This document shows, in pieces, positions 17,116 to 26,153 of a stretch of 64,000 nt of DNA. The position numbers and the translations under genes are program-made. Source of the DNA: Victivallales bacterium (GTDB lineage Bacteria; Verrucomicrobiota; Lentisphaeria; Victivallales; UBA1829); the NCBI GenBank assembly GCA_016285345.1, contig JAEEQN010000001.1:1-64000 (forward strand), in the 5' to 3' direction. The notes beneath the pieces were generated by a model. It did not search any database and had not been told where the DNA came from. It was given only the letters and a program-made list of their open reading frames with translations. The stretch's first letter is position 1; each line of letters begins with the position of its first letter.

Positions 17116-18156
17116 TTAGGGCAGGCGCAGGCAGACCGTCTGGCGGAAGCAGAATCCGAGCAGGATGACGCCAAGTCCGAACCAGCAGAAATACGGGTAG
17201 AGCTCCCGCCAGTTGACGACCACTGGCTGCTCCACACTCGTTTTCTCCAGCTTGTTGATCTCGTCCATGGCCTGCGCCATGCCTTTTGCGTCGGCGGCGC
17301 GGTAGTAACGCCCGCCTGTCATGTCCGCGAGTTCGCGCAGCAGCGGTTCGTCGAATTCGTCCGGATAGTTCTGGAGGATGACGCCGCCGAGGAGACTCTG
17401 CATGGGGATGCGTGCGCGGCGTGACCCTATGCCGACCGTGTAGATTGTGATGTCGAACGTGTCGGCGAGCTTGCCCGCGTCGCGCGGCGAGATCTGGCCG
17501 TTGACCGTGTTCGAGCCGTCGGTGAAGAGCACGAGGATGCGGCTTTTCGCGTCGGAGCTCTTCAGGCGTTTCACCGCGCTGGCGATCGGAGCCGCGATGC
17601 CGGTCCCGTCGCCGATCTGGCGCGAGGAAAGACGTTCCAGGTTGGCGAGCAGGAACGCGTGGTCGAGCGTGGGCGGGCACACCACGTAGGGCATGCTGGC
17701 GAACACGATGAGGCCGATGCGGTCGTTCGGGCGCTCCTCAATAAAACGGGCGATCTCCTCCTTGGCAGTCTCGACGCGGTTTTTGAGCGTGCCGCGCTGG
17801 ATCAGATTGATGATCTGCGTGTCGGTGAGATGGTCCGCGGGCGGATCATACGCCTCCATGCTGGGCGACAGGTCGAACGCGATCATGATGTCGATGCCGT
17901 CCGCCTTCGAGCGGATTTCCTCAATGCCCTCGCGGGGCTGCGCCAGGGCTACGATCATGGCCGCGCCGCCAAGCGCGAAGAGTACGAACGGGATCAGCTT
18001 GCGCCAGTTCACACGGCGGCCTTTCCTGCCTGCGGCGCGACGGAACGGCGCCAGTCCGGGGACGCGGATCGACGGCGCGTGCAGCGTCCAGGCGAACCAC
18101 AGCACCGCCGCGTACGGGATGAACAGCAGAAGCAGCCAGGGATATTCGAGTTTCAT
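17116..18156 (-). CDS. von Willebrand factor A domain membrane protein (BatA-type)
   Basis: 346 residues: an N-terminal aerotolerance-type region with a membrane helix at about 5-25, a second at about 55-73, a vWA domain (about 85-300) and a C-terminal helix at about 320-340. The metal-ion-dependent adhesion site is intact: DLSPS (DxSxS) plus the later DGT and FTDGSN segments. BatA-like proteins work with MoxR ATPases in envelope-stress or complex-assembly systems; no substrate is known here. Its ATG overlaps the stop of the preceding gene by 4 bp. It is the last gene of the moxR operon; a separate BatB is not present. Confidence 0.88.
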   Translation of the reverse strand: MKLEYPWLLLLFIPYAAVLWFAWTLHAPSIRVPGLAPFRRAAGRKGRRVNWRKLIPFVLFALGGAAMIVALAQPREGIEEIRSKADGIDIMIAFDLSPSMEAYDPPADHLTDTQIINLIQRGTLKNRVETAKEEIARFIEERPNDRIGLIVFASMPYVVCPPTLDHAFLLANLERLSSRQIGDGTGIAAPIASAVKRLKSSDAKSRILVLFTDGSNTVNGQISPRDAGKLADTFDITIYTVGIGSRRARIPMQSLLGGVILQNYPDEFDEPLLRELADMTGGRYYRAADAKGMAQAMDEINKLEKTSVEQPVVVNWRELYPYFCWFGLGVILLGFCFRQTVCLRLP

Positions 18157-19172
18157 TTGCGGCCTTCCTCCTGATTGCCCGGCAGGTCGTCCTCACGCGG
18201 GATCGTGCCGGAGACGAGCTCCTCCGCCTTTCCGGACGCCTGTTCGAAGAGATGCGGATCGGCGGGCATCCGGGCGAATTTCACCATGTCGGCGGACGCC
18301 AGGAACGAACGCAGGAACTTCCGGTCCTTGTCTTCCAGCAGCTTGTCGTTCCGTTCCAGATCCGTCAGAAACTCCGCCGTGGTCTGACGTTCGGCGCGCA
18401 GACGGAACCGCGCCTCAAGATAATGCCGGACGACGTCGGTGAGTCCGGCGATGGCGAGTTCGGGCGAGGATGTGCCGCTCCTGACCTGCGCCCGGAGCAT
18501 CTGGATGGCTTCCAGAGCTTTTTCCCAAATGGTCTTGACGTGTTTGGCTGCTTCGCGTTTTTTGTGCGCCAGAAGCGCCCAGACGGCCAGCGAAACGAGA
18601 ATGATGACCGCCGCGACGGTGCCCGCGGTCAGCCAGGACATTTTTTTGTCGTGCGTTTCGATGCGCGGCGCGAGCGAAAGCTCCGTGCCGTTGTCGTCCA
18701 GTGGCAGCACCAGGTCGGCGACCTTCAGTTCGGGCAGGGGCGTTTCGATGCTCTTGCCCGCGAAGAATTCAGCCAGGACCGAACCTCCGCCGGATTCCCC
18801 GCCGCGGTACGCCTGAAGCGGGAGCACGAGCGTCCAGTCGGAATATCCCCAGCGGATGCGCGAACGGTAAAACGCCGGATCCGAGGTGAGCTGGAGGTTT
18901 TTGCCGGGTTCGGCCGCAGCGAGCTTGAACGAGTCGGACCACGGCAGGCGGTATTTCAGGACCGCGTTGAAACGCGTACCGATGGCCGGTTCCTTGCCTT
19001 CAAATTCGTAGACCGGTTCGCCGAGCAGGACAGGATCGGCTGCCTCCTTCGCGGACATATACCAGCGGACCGCGACCGCCGCCCCCGCGACGATCAGGAT
19101 CAGCAGGACTCCGCCGAGGATGGCGGGGAGCATCCGGAACCAGGTCTTTTCAATCAATCTTGACTTCATCAT
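18153..19172 (-). CDS. Membrane protein of the bat/moxR operon (DUF4381-like)
   Basis: 339 residues with a membrane helix at about 15-37, an extracytoplasmic beta-rich part (about 40-175), a second helix at about 180-202 and a cytoplasmic helical tail. The arrangement and the operon position between DUF58 and vWA genes match the DUF4381-type component of MoxR operons; this rests on context more than motifs. ATG at 19172 or 19169 (MM) cannot be distinguished. It lies 6 bp behind the DUF58 gene and overlaps the vWA gene by 4 bp. Confidence 0.65.
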   Translation of the reverse strand: MMKSRLIEKTWFRMLPAILGGVLLILIVAGAAVAVRWYMSAKEAADPVLLGEPVYEFEGKEPAIGTRFNAVLKYRLPWSDSFKLAAAEPGKNLQLTSDPAFYRSRIRWGYSDWTLVLPLQAYRGGESGGGSVLAEFFAGKSIETPLPELKVADLVLPLDDNGTELSLAPRIETHDKKMSWLTAGTVAAVIILVSLAVWALLAHKKREAAKHVKTIWEKALEAIQMLRAQVRSGTSSPELAIAGLTDVVRHYLEARFRLRAERQTTAEFLTDLERNDKLLEDKDRKFLRSFLASADMVKFARMPADPHLFEQASGKAEELVSGTIPREDDLPGNQEEGRK

Positions 19173-19178
19173 CGGGTA

Positions 19179-20063
19179 TCAGCCTCCGGATTTTCGTTTG
19201 CCGCGCTTCTGGAAGAAACCCATCAGCGGCTTTACGATGTCGCCCGTGCACGGCAGTTCGATCAGGTCGACTTTCGCCTGGCGGCAGTTTTCCTCAAGCT
19301 GACGGTCGAAGAGTTCCTGCGCGGCGGCGTAACGCGCGGCAGCTCTTCTGCTGCCGGGAAACGCGAAGGTCGCGCCGGTTTCGGCATCTTCGAGTTCGAG
19401 CGCGGCCGCGGCGGGCAGGGCGGTCTCCAGCGAATCCACCACGCGGATGGCCGCCAGGTCGTGCCTGCGGTTCAGGATCCGCAGCGGCTTCCAGAAATCC
19501 CCTTCGTCCATGAAGTCGCTGATGAGGAAGATCACGGTCTTCTTTTTCAGCGTGCGGCTGAGCGATTCGAGCGCGGCGGCGATGTTCGTGCCGCGTCCGC
19601 GCGGATGTGTCGCCACCAGGTCGCGGATCACGCGCATCACGTGGGCGCGTCCCGAACGCGGCGGGATGTAGGATTCCACGCGATCGGAGAAAAGCAGCAG
19701 CCCGACCTTGTCGTTGTTGCGGATGGCGCTGAACGCGAGGAGCGCGGCGGTCTCCGCCATCTTGTCGCGTTTGTCGTCCTCGGCGGACCCGAAGAGCGTG
19801 GAGGACGAGATGTCGACCGCGATGATCACGGTCAGCTCGCGTTCCTCGACATATTTCTTGATGTGCGCGACGCCCGTGCGGGCGGTGACGTTCCAGTCGA
19901 TGTCGCGGACGTCGTCGCCCTCGGTGTACGTGCGGACCTCGCTGAACTCGATGCCGCGTCCGCGGTACACGCTGCGGTAAGCGCCGCCGGTCATCTCCTC
20001 GACGACTTTGCGCGTTTTGATTTCGATTTTCCGGATCCTGGCGAGCAGGTCTCTGGTCAACAT
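19179..20063 (-). CDS. DUF58 domain protein
   Basis: 294 residues with the DUF58 hallmark: GRGIEFSEVRTYTEGDDVRDIDWN (the R-x-Y-x-x-GDD-x-R-x-IDW motif, about 36-59), followed by a vWA-like fold with a metal site in AVDISSST (about 87-94) and SDFMDEGDF. DUF58 proteins are standard partners of MoxR AAA+ ATPases. No signal peptide or membrane helix is seen, unlike some longer homologues. It sits 60 bp behind moxR in the same operon. Confidence 0.92.
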   Translation of the reverse strand: MLTRDLLARIRKIEIKTRKVVEEMTGGAYRSVYRGRGIEFSEVRTYTEGDDVRDIDWNVTARTGVAHIKKYVEERELTVIIAVDISSSTLFGSAEDDKRDKMAETAALLAFSAIRNNDKVGLLLFSDRVESYIPPRSGRAHVMRVIRDLVATHPRGRGTNIAAALESLSRTLKKKTVIFLISDFMDEGDFWKPLRILNRRHDLAAIRVVDSLETALPAAAALELEDAETGATFAFPGSRRAAARYAAAQELFDRQLEENCRQAKVDLIELPCTGDIVKPLMGFFQKRGKRKSGG

Positions 20064-20123
20064 GGGGTGAACCTCGCTGAATTGCTGTGAATCTGCGACG
20101 GATGAACGTGCCGGGGATACGGA

Positions 20124-21146
20124 CTACGGCGTGCGGAGTTCGTTCAGGATGCGTTCGATGATGCTGTCGGCGTCGAGCCCTTCCGCTTCGGCCTCGTAGC
20201 TGAGGATCAGGCGGTGGCGGAGCACGTCCGGCGCGAGCGCCTTCACGTCCTGCGGGATCACGTAGGCGCGGCCTTCCAGGAACGCCGCGCCCTTCGCCGC
20301 GAGGGCCAGCGCGATGCCGGCGCGCGGCGATGCGCCGAACTGCACCAGCTCGGCAAGTTCGCCCAGTTTCACGCCGTTCTGGCGGCCGGAAAGCTCGGCG
20401 TGGTGCTTCGGACGAGTCGCGATCACGATGTCGAGGATGTATTCAAGGATCTTTTCGTCCATGTAGACCTTGTCGACCCATTCGCGGGCGTTTTCGATGT
20501 CGGAGAGCTTCGCCACGGCCAGCGCGCGCAGGTTCGTCTCCGGGTGCGCCATGCGGTCGATCACGGAGCGTTCCGCCTCGCGGGTCGGATAGTCCACTTT
20601 CAGCTTGAACATGAAACGGTCGACCTGGGCTTCCGGCAGCGGGTACGTGCCTTCCTGTTCGATCGGGTTCTGCGTGGCGAGGACCAGGAACGGCGACGGC
20701 ATGGGGATGGTCTCCCCGGAGATGGTAGCCTGGCGTTCCTGCATGCACTCCAGCAGCGCGCTCTGCACTTTGGATGGTGCGCGGTTGATCTCGTCGGCAA
20801 GGACCAGGTTCGCGAAGACCGGTCCCTTTTTGACCGAGAACGTGTGGTCGTTCTGGTTGTAGATCGTGGTGCCGACCACGTCCGAGGGCAGCAGGTCCGG
20901 CGTGAACTGGATGCGGGAGAACACGCCGTCCATGGCCTGCGCCACAGTCTTCACCAGCAGCGTCTTCGCCAGACCGGGGACGCCTTCCAGCAGAAGATGC
21001 CCGTTCGCGATCAGCGACAGCAGCACGCGGTCGACCAGATATTCCTGCCCCGCCACGATGCGGCCGATTTCGGTGCGGAGCGGGCGGATGAACGCGGACG
21101 CGTCCGAGATTTTGCTTTGCAGTTCCTGAAGTTCTTCCTGTCTCAT
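20124..21146 (-). CDS. MoxR family AAA+ ATPase
   Basis: 340 residues. Walker A is GVPGLAKT (about 55-62), Walker B is LVLADEINRAP (about 113-123), and sensor 1 is LATQNPIEQEGTYPLPEAQ, all characteristic of the MoxR subfamily. A C-terminal lid domain follows. MoxR ATPases act as chaperones for vWA-type protein complexes, and the downstream DUF58 and vWA genes supply the expected partners. The start has GGAGAT about 10 nt upstream. This is the first gene of a four-gene operon; I could not find a convincing promoter of the common type. Confidence 0.94.
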   Translation of the reverse strand: MRQEELQELQSKISDASAFIRPLRTEIGRIVAGQEYLVDRVLLSLIANGHLLLEGVPGLAKTLLVKTVAQAMDGVFSRIQFTPDLLPSDVVGTTIYNQNDHTFSVKKGPVFANLVLADEINRAPSKVQSALLECMQERQATISGETIPMPSPFLVLATQNPIEQEGTYPLPEAQVDRFMFKLKVDYPTREAERSVIDRMAHPETNLRALAVAKLSDIENAREWVDKVYMDEKILEYILDIVIATRPKHHAELSGRQNGVKLGELAELVQFGASPRAGIALALAAKGAAFLEGRAYVIPQDVKALAPDVLRHRLILSYEAEAEGLDADSIIERILNELRTP

Positions 21147-21381
21147 GCCAAGTTATCTCCTCAAAATGGGTCGGTGTTGATGATCTGTATCGGAATATGT
21201 GCCGGAGTTCCGCCGGTCCAGTTTATTGGATCGCGGAAATACCTCCGACATCGCATATAGACACCGCATTTCCAAAAAAGTTCCCGTTTTTTCCATGTCG
21301 CCTTATAAAAAAGAAAGCTTGTCCTATTGTATTGTTTTTGAACTTGAATTGAAAGTTTTTGATTTCTTTTTTGAAAGATAC

Positions 21382-21409
21382 TTGAAACTTTTTTCAAACG
21401 GTGTATAGT
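21382..21409 (+). promoter_or_regulatory. Promoter of the S24-like regulator gene
   Basis: TTGAAA (21382-21387), 16 bp, TATAGT (21404-21409), within the AT-rich 333-bp divergent gap (21147-21479). The -35 box is also the left arm of a TTGAAA/TTTCAA inverted repeat (right arm at about 21392-21397), a possible operator. I see nothing else in this gap. Confidence 0.65.
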
Positions 21410-21479
21410 GATAGGTAAGATTTATATTCCTTGTCAACACAGTCCCTTCATCCAAGAAGAACGTTAAGGGGAGCCAGCC

Positions 21480-22178
21480 TTGGTCATCACCGAATCAATT
21501 CAGAAAGCCATTCAGTCCGCGATCGACAAATGCGGAAGCCTGCTCAGTTTTTCCCGTTCGGTCGGGGTCTCGCACACGACCGTTGCCTTCTGGCTCAGCG
21601 GACGTACACGCAAGATCAATTCCACCGTGTGGGACAATCTTCATCCCCTGATTCAGGAGTATCTGGAGACGGAGTCAGCCGAATCCGCCTATCCGTCCGA
21701 ACCGAAAGCGGCCGGAAATCCCGCCTATGTCCTGCGTGAAAAATATGCCGGACGGTACGGCGCGTCGCAGACTGCGCCGACGCCGCTGCTCCGTCTGGAC
21801 GACCTGAAAGACTTTGACCCGCAAATCGATTCAATAGAAGAGATCATCCGGAAAAAATCCAGGCGCGTCGTCATGTTCACCTCGCCGGTCCAGGCCGGTT
21901 TCTTCGCTGTCGAGATCGACAAAAAGCGCAGCGGATTCTTCCCCGCCGGAACTCGTCTGCTGCTCCGCGGACTGGATGCGCCCGGCGACGGTGACACGGT
22001 CCTGGTGAAGCTCCGGAACAAAAAAGAATACCTCTTTGCCGTTTATTCCCGCAAAGACGACGAAGTTATATTGAAGCCGCTCCAGAAAGCCGCCGAGGAA
22101 CATCGCATCCCGCGGACGGATTTCCACAACGTCTGCTGCTGGATCGTTCCGATCCGCGAGGCGGTGCAAGTCTTCTGA
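21480..22178 (+). CDS. HTH regulator with a degenerate S24/LexA-like C-terminal domain
   Basis: 232 residues. The start is a TTG at 21480 with AGGGGAG about 8 nt upstream; no ATG fits. Residues about 18-45 form a helix-turn-helix (LLSFSRSVGVSHTTVAFWLSG). Residues about 125-232 follow the peptidase S24 fold (GFFPAGTRLLL, PGDGDTVLVKL, VILKPL). At the place of the nucleophile (usually DSM) the sequence is DKK, and I cannot place the catalytic Lys, so self-cleavage is unlikely. It probably acts as a cI/LexA-like repressor that does not self-cleave. It is divergent from the moxR operon; regulation of that operon is possible but unproven. Confidence 0.75.
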   Translation: MVITESIQKAIQSAIDKCGSLLSFSRSVGVSHTTVAFWLSGRTRKINSTVWDNLHPLIQEYLETESAESAYPSEPKAAGNPAYVLREKYAGRYGASQTAPTPLLRLDDLKDFDPQIDSIEEIIRKKSRRVVMFTSPVQAGFFAVEIDKKRSGFFPAGTRLLLRGLDAPGDGDTVLVKLRNKKEYLFAVYSRKDDEVILKPLQKAAEEHRIPRTDFHNVCCWIVPIREAVQVF

Positions 22179-22234
22179 CGCCTGGCTGCTCTCCGGGCAG
22201 GTACCGGAATACGCCGGGAATCACGTGCTTCCGC

Positions 22235-22262
22235 TTGTATTTTCGTTGGTTTCAAGTATATT
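22235..22262 (+). promoter_or_regulatory. Candidate promoter of uxaC
   Basis: TTGTAT (22235-22240), 16 bp, TATATT (22257-22262), about 50 bp before the uxaC start. Confidence 0.55.
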
Positions 22263-22314
22263 ATTTCCCTGAAATCCACGAAACAATCATAAGCATAAGA
22301 TGAAAGGATTTGCC

Positions 22315-23676
22315 ATGTTCCTCGGTCAGGACTACCTCATCGCCAACGAAACCGGAAAACGCATTTTCGCCTCGGTCAAAGACCTTCCCATCCTCGATCC
22401 GCACAACCACGCCGACGTCGCGGCCATCGCGCGCAACGAGAACTTCAGGGACGCATGGGAGCTCTTCGCCGCTACGGACCATTACGTGTGGGAAGTCCTG
22501 CGGAAAGCGGGTGTACCGGAGGAGAAGATTACCGGCTCCGCATCCCCGCATGACAAGTTCATCGCCATGGCGGAAGTCTTCGATCGGATCGCCGGGAATC
22601 CGGTCTACGAGTGGATACATCTCGACCTCCGGTTCCTCGGCGTCGAGGAGCTCCTGAGCGCGGAAACGGGCGAGCTGATCTGGAAGAAAGTCAACGACAT
22701 CCTCGCGAAGGAGGAAAGCCGCCCGCAGGCGCTCCTGAATCGCATGAACGTCGAAGTGATGTGCTCGACAGACGATCCCGCCGATACGCTTGATTATCAT
22801 AAGATCGTCAACGGGAGCATGGGCCGGACGGTCGTTCGCCCGACCTGGCGTCCCGATGCGGCCATGAAGGCCGGGAAACCGGGATTCCCGGCCTATATCG
22901 AACGTCTCGGAAAACGCTGGGGCGTCAGGATCACCACGCTCGCCGAACTGCTGGACGTCCTTCAGAAATCCCACGATTTCTTCGCCGAAAACGGCTGCCG
23001 CGCCAGCGACCACGGGCTCGAACTCGCATCCAGCGGGACCGGCGACGCCGCGGCCGCCGCGGAGACGTTCAAAAAGGCTCTTTCTGGCGAATCCGTTTTC
23101 CCGGAGGAAGCTTCGAACTACGCGGATTATCTGCTCGGCGAATTCGGCGAGATGAACAGCCGGAGCGGCTGGGTGATGCAGCTCCATATGGGCGCGGTCC
23201 GCGACGTCCGCGATTTCCTGTTCCGCACGATCGGGCCGGACTCAGGCGGCGACGTAAGCGATCTTTTCCAGTCGCATGAGACGAAACTCATCCGCTTCCT
23301 GAACCGGTTCGACGGCCGCCTGAAGGTCGTGCTCTACTGCCTGGACCAGGTTCACCAGGCCACGCTCGCCGCGCTCTCCCGTGCGTTCGGCAGCACGGTT
23401 CGCCTCGGATCCGCCTGGTGGCTCTGCGACACGCCCATCGGCATGAAACGCCAGCTGGAATACATCGGCAGCGTCGATCTCCTGAGCGCGTTCGCCGGCA
23501 TGGTCTCGGATTCCCGCAAGCTCCTGAGCTACGGTTCCCGCTTCGAGATGTTCCGCAGGATCCTTTCCTCCACGCTCGGCGGCATGGTCGAGGCCGGACA
23601 GATGCCGGAACCCGTCGCCATGAAGCTCGCGAAGACTATGTGTTACGACGGCCCGCTGGCCTTCTTCGGCCTGTAA
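22315..23676 (+). CDS. uxaC: Glucuronate isomerase UxaC
   Basis: UxaC interconverts D-glucuronate and D-fructuronate (and galacturonate/tagaturonate), the entry step of uronate catabolism. I prefer the ATG at 22315, which has AAAGGA 7 nt upstream, over the Met at 22300; this gives 453 residues. The metal-binding DPHNHAD (about 29-35), EWIHLDLR and WVMQLHMGAVR are typical of this amidohydrolase-fold family. No uxuA/uxuB or transporter genes are adjacent, so the rest of the pathway is elsewhere. It points to use of pectin or mucin-derived uronates. Confidence 0.95.
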   Translation: MFLGQDYLIANETGKRIFASVKDLPILDPHNHADVAAIARNENFRDAWELFAATDHYVWEVLRKAGVPEEKITGSASPHDKFIAMAEVFDRIAGNPVYEWIHLDLRFLGVEELLSAETGELIWKKVNDILAKEESRPQALLNRMNVEVMCSTDDPADTLDYHKIVNGSMGRTVVRPTWRPDAAMKAGKPGFPAYIERLGKRWGVRITTLAELLDVLQKSHDFFAENGCRASDHGLELASSGTGDAAAAAETFKKALSGESVFPEEASNYADYLLGEFGEMNSRSGWVMQLHMGAVRDVRDFLFRTIGPDSGGDVSDLFQSHETKLIRFLNRFDGRLKVVLYCLDQVHQATLAALSRAFGSTVRLGSAWWLCDTPIGMKRQLEYIGSVDLLSAFAGMVSDSRKLLSYGSRFEMFRRILSSTLGGMVEAGQMPEPVAMKLAKTMCYDGPLAFFGL

Positions 23677-23712
23677 TTCCCTCTTCCGGCAGAAGTTCAT
23701 CCCCCCGATCCT

Positions 23713-24888
23713 ATGCCGTCCGACCGGAAAACAGAGCTCGAACACGAGCTTGAAGCAAGTCGGCACGAGAATGCCGACCTGAAAAAGACGATTGACCTGC
23801 TTTCACGTCAGGTCTACGGACGTGTTATGCCCGGACTGTATGCGATTCCGGCTGAGAAAGAAATTGATGCAACGGATTATGGTGCTGAACGGACTGACCA
23901 TGTTTCGGAAACGAAAGATGGCAAGTTGCACGAGTCCGCCGCATCCTATCACGTCTCCGAACCGGTGCTTGTTCCGCCTGATCTTCCGTCGGACGAAATG
24001 AAACTGGAACTCCCGCCCTCCAAATCCGCCGGGATGTCGGTTGTCGCATACGAATCGGCGGAAGCGGTCGCGGTGCGCTCTCCGGTCGTCCGGCGGACGA
24101 TTCACCGCGCCATGTATGTTTCCGACGACGGTTCGGGGATGGCTTCCGCCGCGCCCGTTCCGGCACTGTTTCCCGATCCGTCCGGCGGCGGACAGATGTT
24201 CGATGCGTCGTTCGTCGCTTACGTAACTGATTTTTATCTGGCGGGCATGACCTTCCGTACGATCTCCGAGCGCCTGAAACAGGAATCCGGCATTGTGATC
24301 TCCGAATCCGCTTTGCGCGAACTGGTCTTGTCCGCGGCGGAGGCGATCGCTCCGGTCTGTGCCGCGTTGGTCGTGCGGACGCTTCCCGACTGGATGAATC
24401 TGCGTCGCATGTTCGAGGAAGCGAAAGCCGGAGGCGACTGGCTCGCCGATGAGTTTCTGAAGGGGATCCATGCGCTGTGCGAACTGGAGGACCATGCCCG
24501 GATCCGCGCGGAACGTCTTGGCGGTGCGCCGGAGGTCCTGTACCGCGAACGCCGCGCCGTCCGGCTCGAATCCGCCCGGGTCGCGGCGAAAATCTTTGAA
24601 CGGTGCCGGGAGATGCTTCCAGCTCAGAATCCGCGGTCGCCGCTTGCCGAAGCGCTCCGTTACGCCGTTGAACATGAAAAGACGCTTTCGGAATTTCTGT
24701 ACGATCCGAGGCTGGAGTTGTCCCGCGCGAATCCGGAAACGCCTGTCGCCGATCCGTTTGCCATGCTCGCGATCTGCGCGGATGAATGCCGTTCGCGCGG
24801 CGTTTCCTTCCGTATCTGGCTGGAAGGTACGCTCGTCAAGTTCAAACAGCCGAATCCGCCTGCGCCTGAAGCGTTGTTTCCCCGCTGA
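23713..24888 (+). CDS. IS66 TnpC-like protein lacking the DDE catalytic core
   Basis: 391 residues, uninterrupted. The N-terminus is a Leu/Glu coiled coil ending in LSRQVYGR (about 30-37), like the IS66 leucine-zipper segment (LRRALFGR type). Residues about 145-222 (APVPALFPDPSGGG, FVAYVTDFYLAGMTFRTISERL, ISESALRELVLSAAEAI) follow the IS66 core, and 229-345 (LRRMFEEAK, KGIHALCELEDHARI, SPLAEALRYAVEHEKTLSEFLYD) follow its C-terminal half. Between 222 and 229 about 100 residues holding the DETP and second Asp region are missing. The NNxAERxLRP segment with the catalytic Glu is also absent (after 340), and the zinc-ribbon cysteines are gone. It is either a decayed element or a domesticated one. 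Confidence 0.65.
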   Translation: MPSDRKTELEHELEASRHENADLKKTIDLLSRQVYGRVMPGLYAIPAEKEIDATDYGAERTDHVSETKDGKLHESAASYHVSEPVLVPPDLPSDEMKLELPPSKSAGMSVVAYESAEAVAVRSPVVRRTIHRAMYVSDDGSGMASAAPVPALFPDPSGGGQMFDASFVAYVTDFYLAGMTFRTISERLKQESGIVISESALRELVLSAAEAIAPVCAALVVRTLPDWMNLRRMFEEAKAGGDWLADEFLKGIHALCELEDHARIRAERLGGAPEVLYRERRAVRLESARVAAKIFERCREMLPAQNPRSPLAEALRYAVEHEKTLSEFLYDPRLELSRANPETPVADPFAMLAICADECRSRGVSFRIWLEGTLVKFKQPNPPAPEALFPR

Positions 24889-24911
24889 ACAGAAAATGAC
24901 GCGGAATTGGA

Positions 24912-26153
24912 TTACAGCGCGCCAGCCGCGGCAAGCCCCGCGAGGCGTCCGCTTGAGAGTGCGAACTGGATGTTGAAGCCGCCGGTCGGACCGGTCAGGT
25001 CGAGGATCTCCCCGGCGAAATGCACGCCTTTGACCAGGCGGCTTTCCATCGTGCGCGGATCGACCTCTTTCAGCAGGACGCCGCCGTCCATCGCCATCGC
25101 CTCGTCCATCGTGGCCGGTTCCGACACCGTGAACGGCATCCGGTCAAGCAGATGCGCGAGTTCGTGCGCTCCGGCGTTCGTAAGGCGTTTCGAGTGGAAA
25201 TCCTCCCCGAAAAGACGTTCGCAGACGAGCGATGCCAGCGAACGCGGCATGATGCGTGCGAGAGAGTTTTTCAGCAGATGGTCCGGCATTTTTTCCCGTT
25301 CGTCGATCAGATAGTCGTACAGGTTCTGTTCCTTTTTGTCCGGCAGGACGCGCAGGAAAATCTGAGCGGGCTTTCCTTCAAGAAGGACCCGGTTTGCTGT
25401 ACCGGAAAGGTTCAGCGCCGCCGGACCGGAAAACCCGGTATGCGTGAAGAGCATGCTGCCTCGCATGGAGACGTGACGGGTCCCGACCATGACGCCGAGT
25501 TCGGCGTCTGGCACGGTCAGTCCGGCAAGTTCGGAAATCCACGGGTCGTCGACATGGATCGGCGCAAGGGTTGCGACTGGCTCGCGGATGCCGTGTCCGA
25601 GTGCTTTCGCGAGCTCCAGCCCGGATGCCGTGCCGCCGAGCGAGGGCGCTGCCGTGCCGCCGCATGCCAGGATCACGTGTTTTGCCCGGATGATTTCACC
25701 TCCGTCCGTTTCGACGCCGACACATGCGCCTTCTTCCTCGATGATGCGCCGTGCGGACACGGACAGGCGCGTTTCCGCTCCGGCACGTTTCGCCGCACGC
25801 AGAAATGCATCGCGGACATCGGACGCCCTGCCGTTCATCGGGAAATAGTGAATCTCGTTTTCGACCGTCGGGCGAATTCCCTCCTTTTGAAGCAGTTCCA
25901 GAAAGAACTCGCGCGGCGCGGCACGCAGGGCGTCGGTCATGAACCGTCCGTGCCGTCCGAATTCCGCCATGAATTTGAGCGGCGGCAGAGTGTTGGAGAA
26001 GTTGCAGCGACCGTTTCCCGTGGCGCACAGTTTGCGCCCGATGACGTAGTTCGGATCCAGGATGACCGTGGAAGCGCCGTGCGAGGCGGCGGCAAGCCCG
26101 GCCGCAAGTCCGGCGGGACCGCTTCCGCAGATGATGACGTCGAATGATTCCAT
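24912..26153 (-). CDS. NAD(P)/FAD-dependent oxidoreductase, BaiN/HI0933 family
   Basis: 413 residues beginning at MESFDVIICGSGPAGLAAG; the ATG at 26153 has GGAG about 9 nt upstream, while the Met at 26216 would add an unlikely leader. The dinucleotide-binding GSGPAGLAAG (about 9-18), KLCATGNGRCNFSN (a family signature), LACGGTAAPSLGGT and the C-terminal FAGEILDLTGPTGGFNIQFALSSGR segment define the family. Members are flavoproteins; BaiN is linked to bile-acid dehydroxylation in one lineage, but most have no known substrate, so I do not assign that role. It converges with the IS66-like gene. Confidence 0.9.
   Translation of the reverse strand: MESFDVIICGSGPAGLAAGLAAASHGASTVILDPNYVIGRKLCATGNGRCNFSNTLPPLKFMAEFGRHGRFMTDALRAAPREFFLELLQKEGIRPTVENEIHYFPMNGRASDVRDAFLRAAKRAGAETRLSVSARRIIEEEGACVGVETDGGEIIRAKHVILACGGTAAPSLGGTASGLELAKALGHGIREPVATLAPIHVDDPWISELAGLTVPDAELGVMVGTRHVSMRGSMLFTHTGFSGPAALNLSGTANRVLLEGKPAQIFLRVLPDKKEQNLYDYLIDEREKMPDHLLKNSLARIMPRSLASLVCERLFGEDFHSKRLTNAGAHELAHLLDRMPFTVSEPATMDEAMAMDGGVLLKEVDPRTMESRLVKGVHFAGEILDLTGPTGGFNIQFALSSGRLAGLAAAGAL

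Noticed and set aside
24912-26153. Bile-acid dehydroxylation role for the BaiN-family flavoprotein.
   Set aside because: The family is broad and no other bai genes are nearby; naming alone does not support it.
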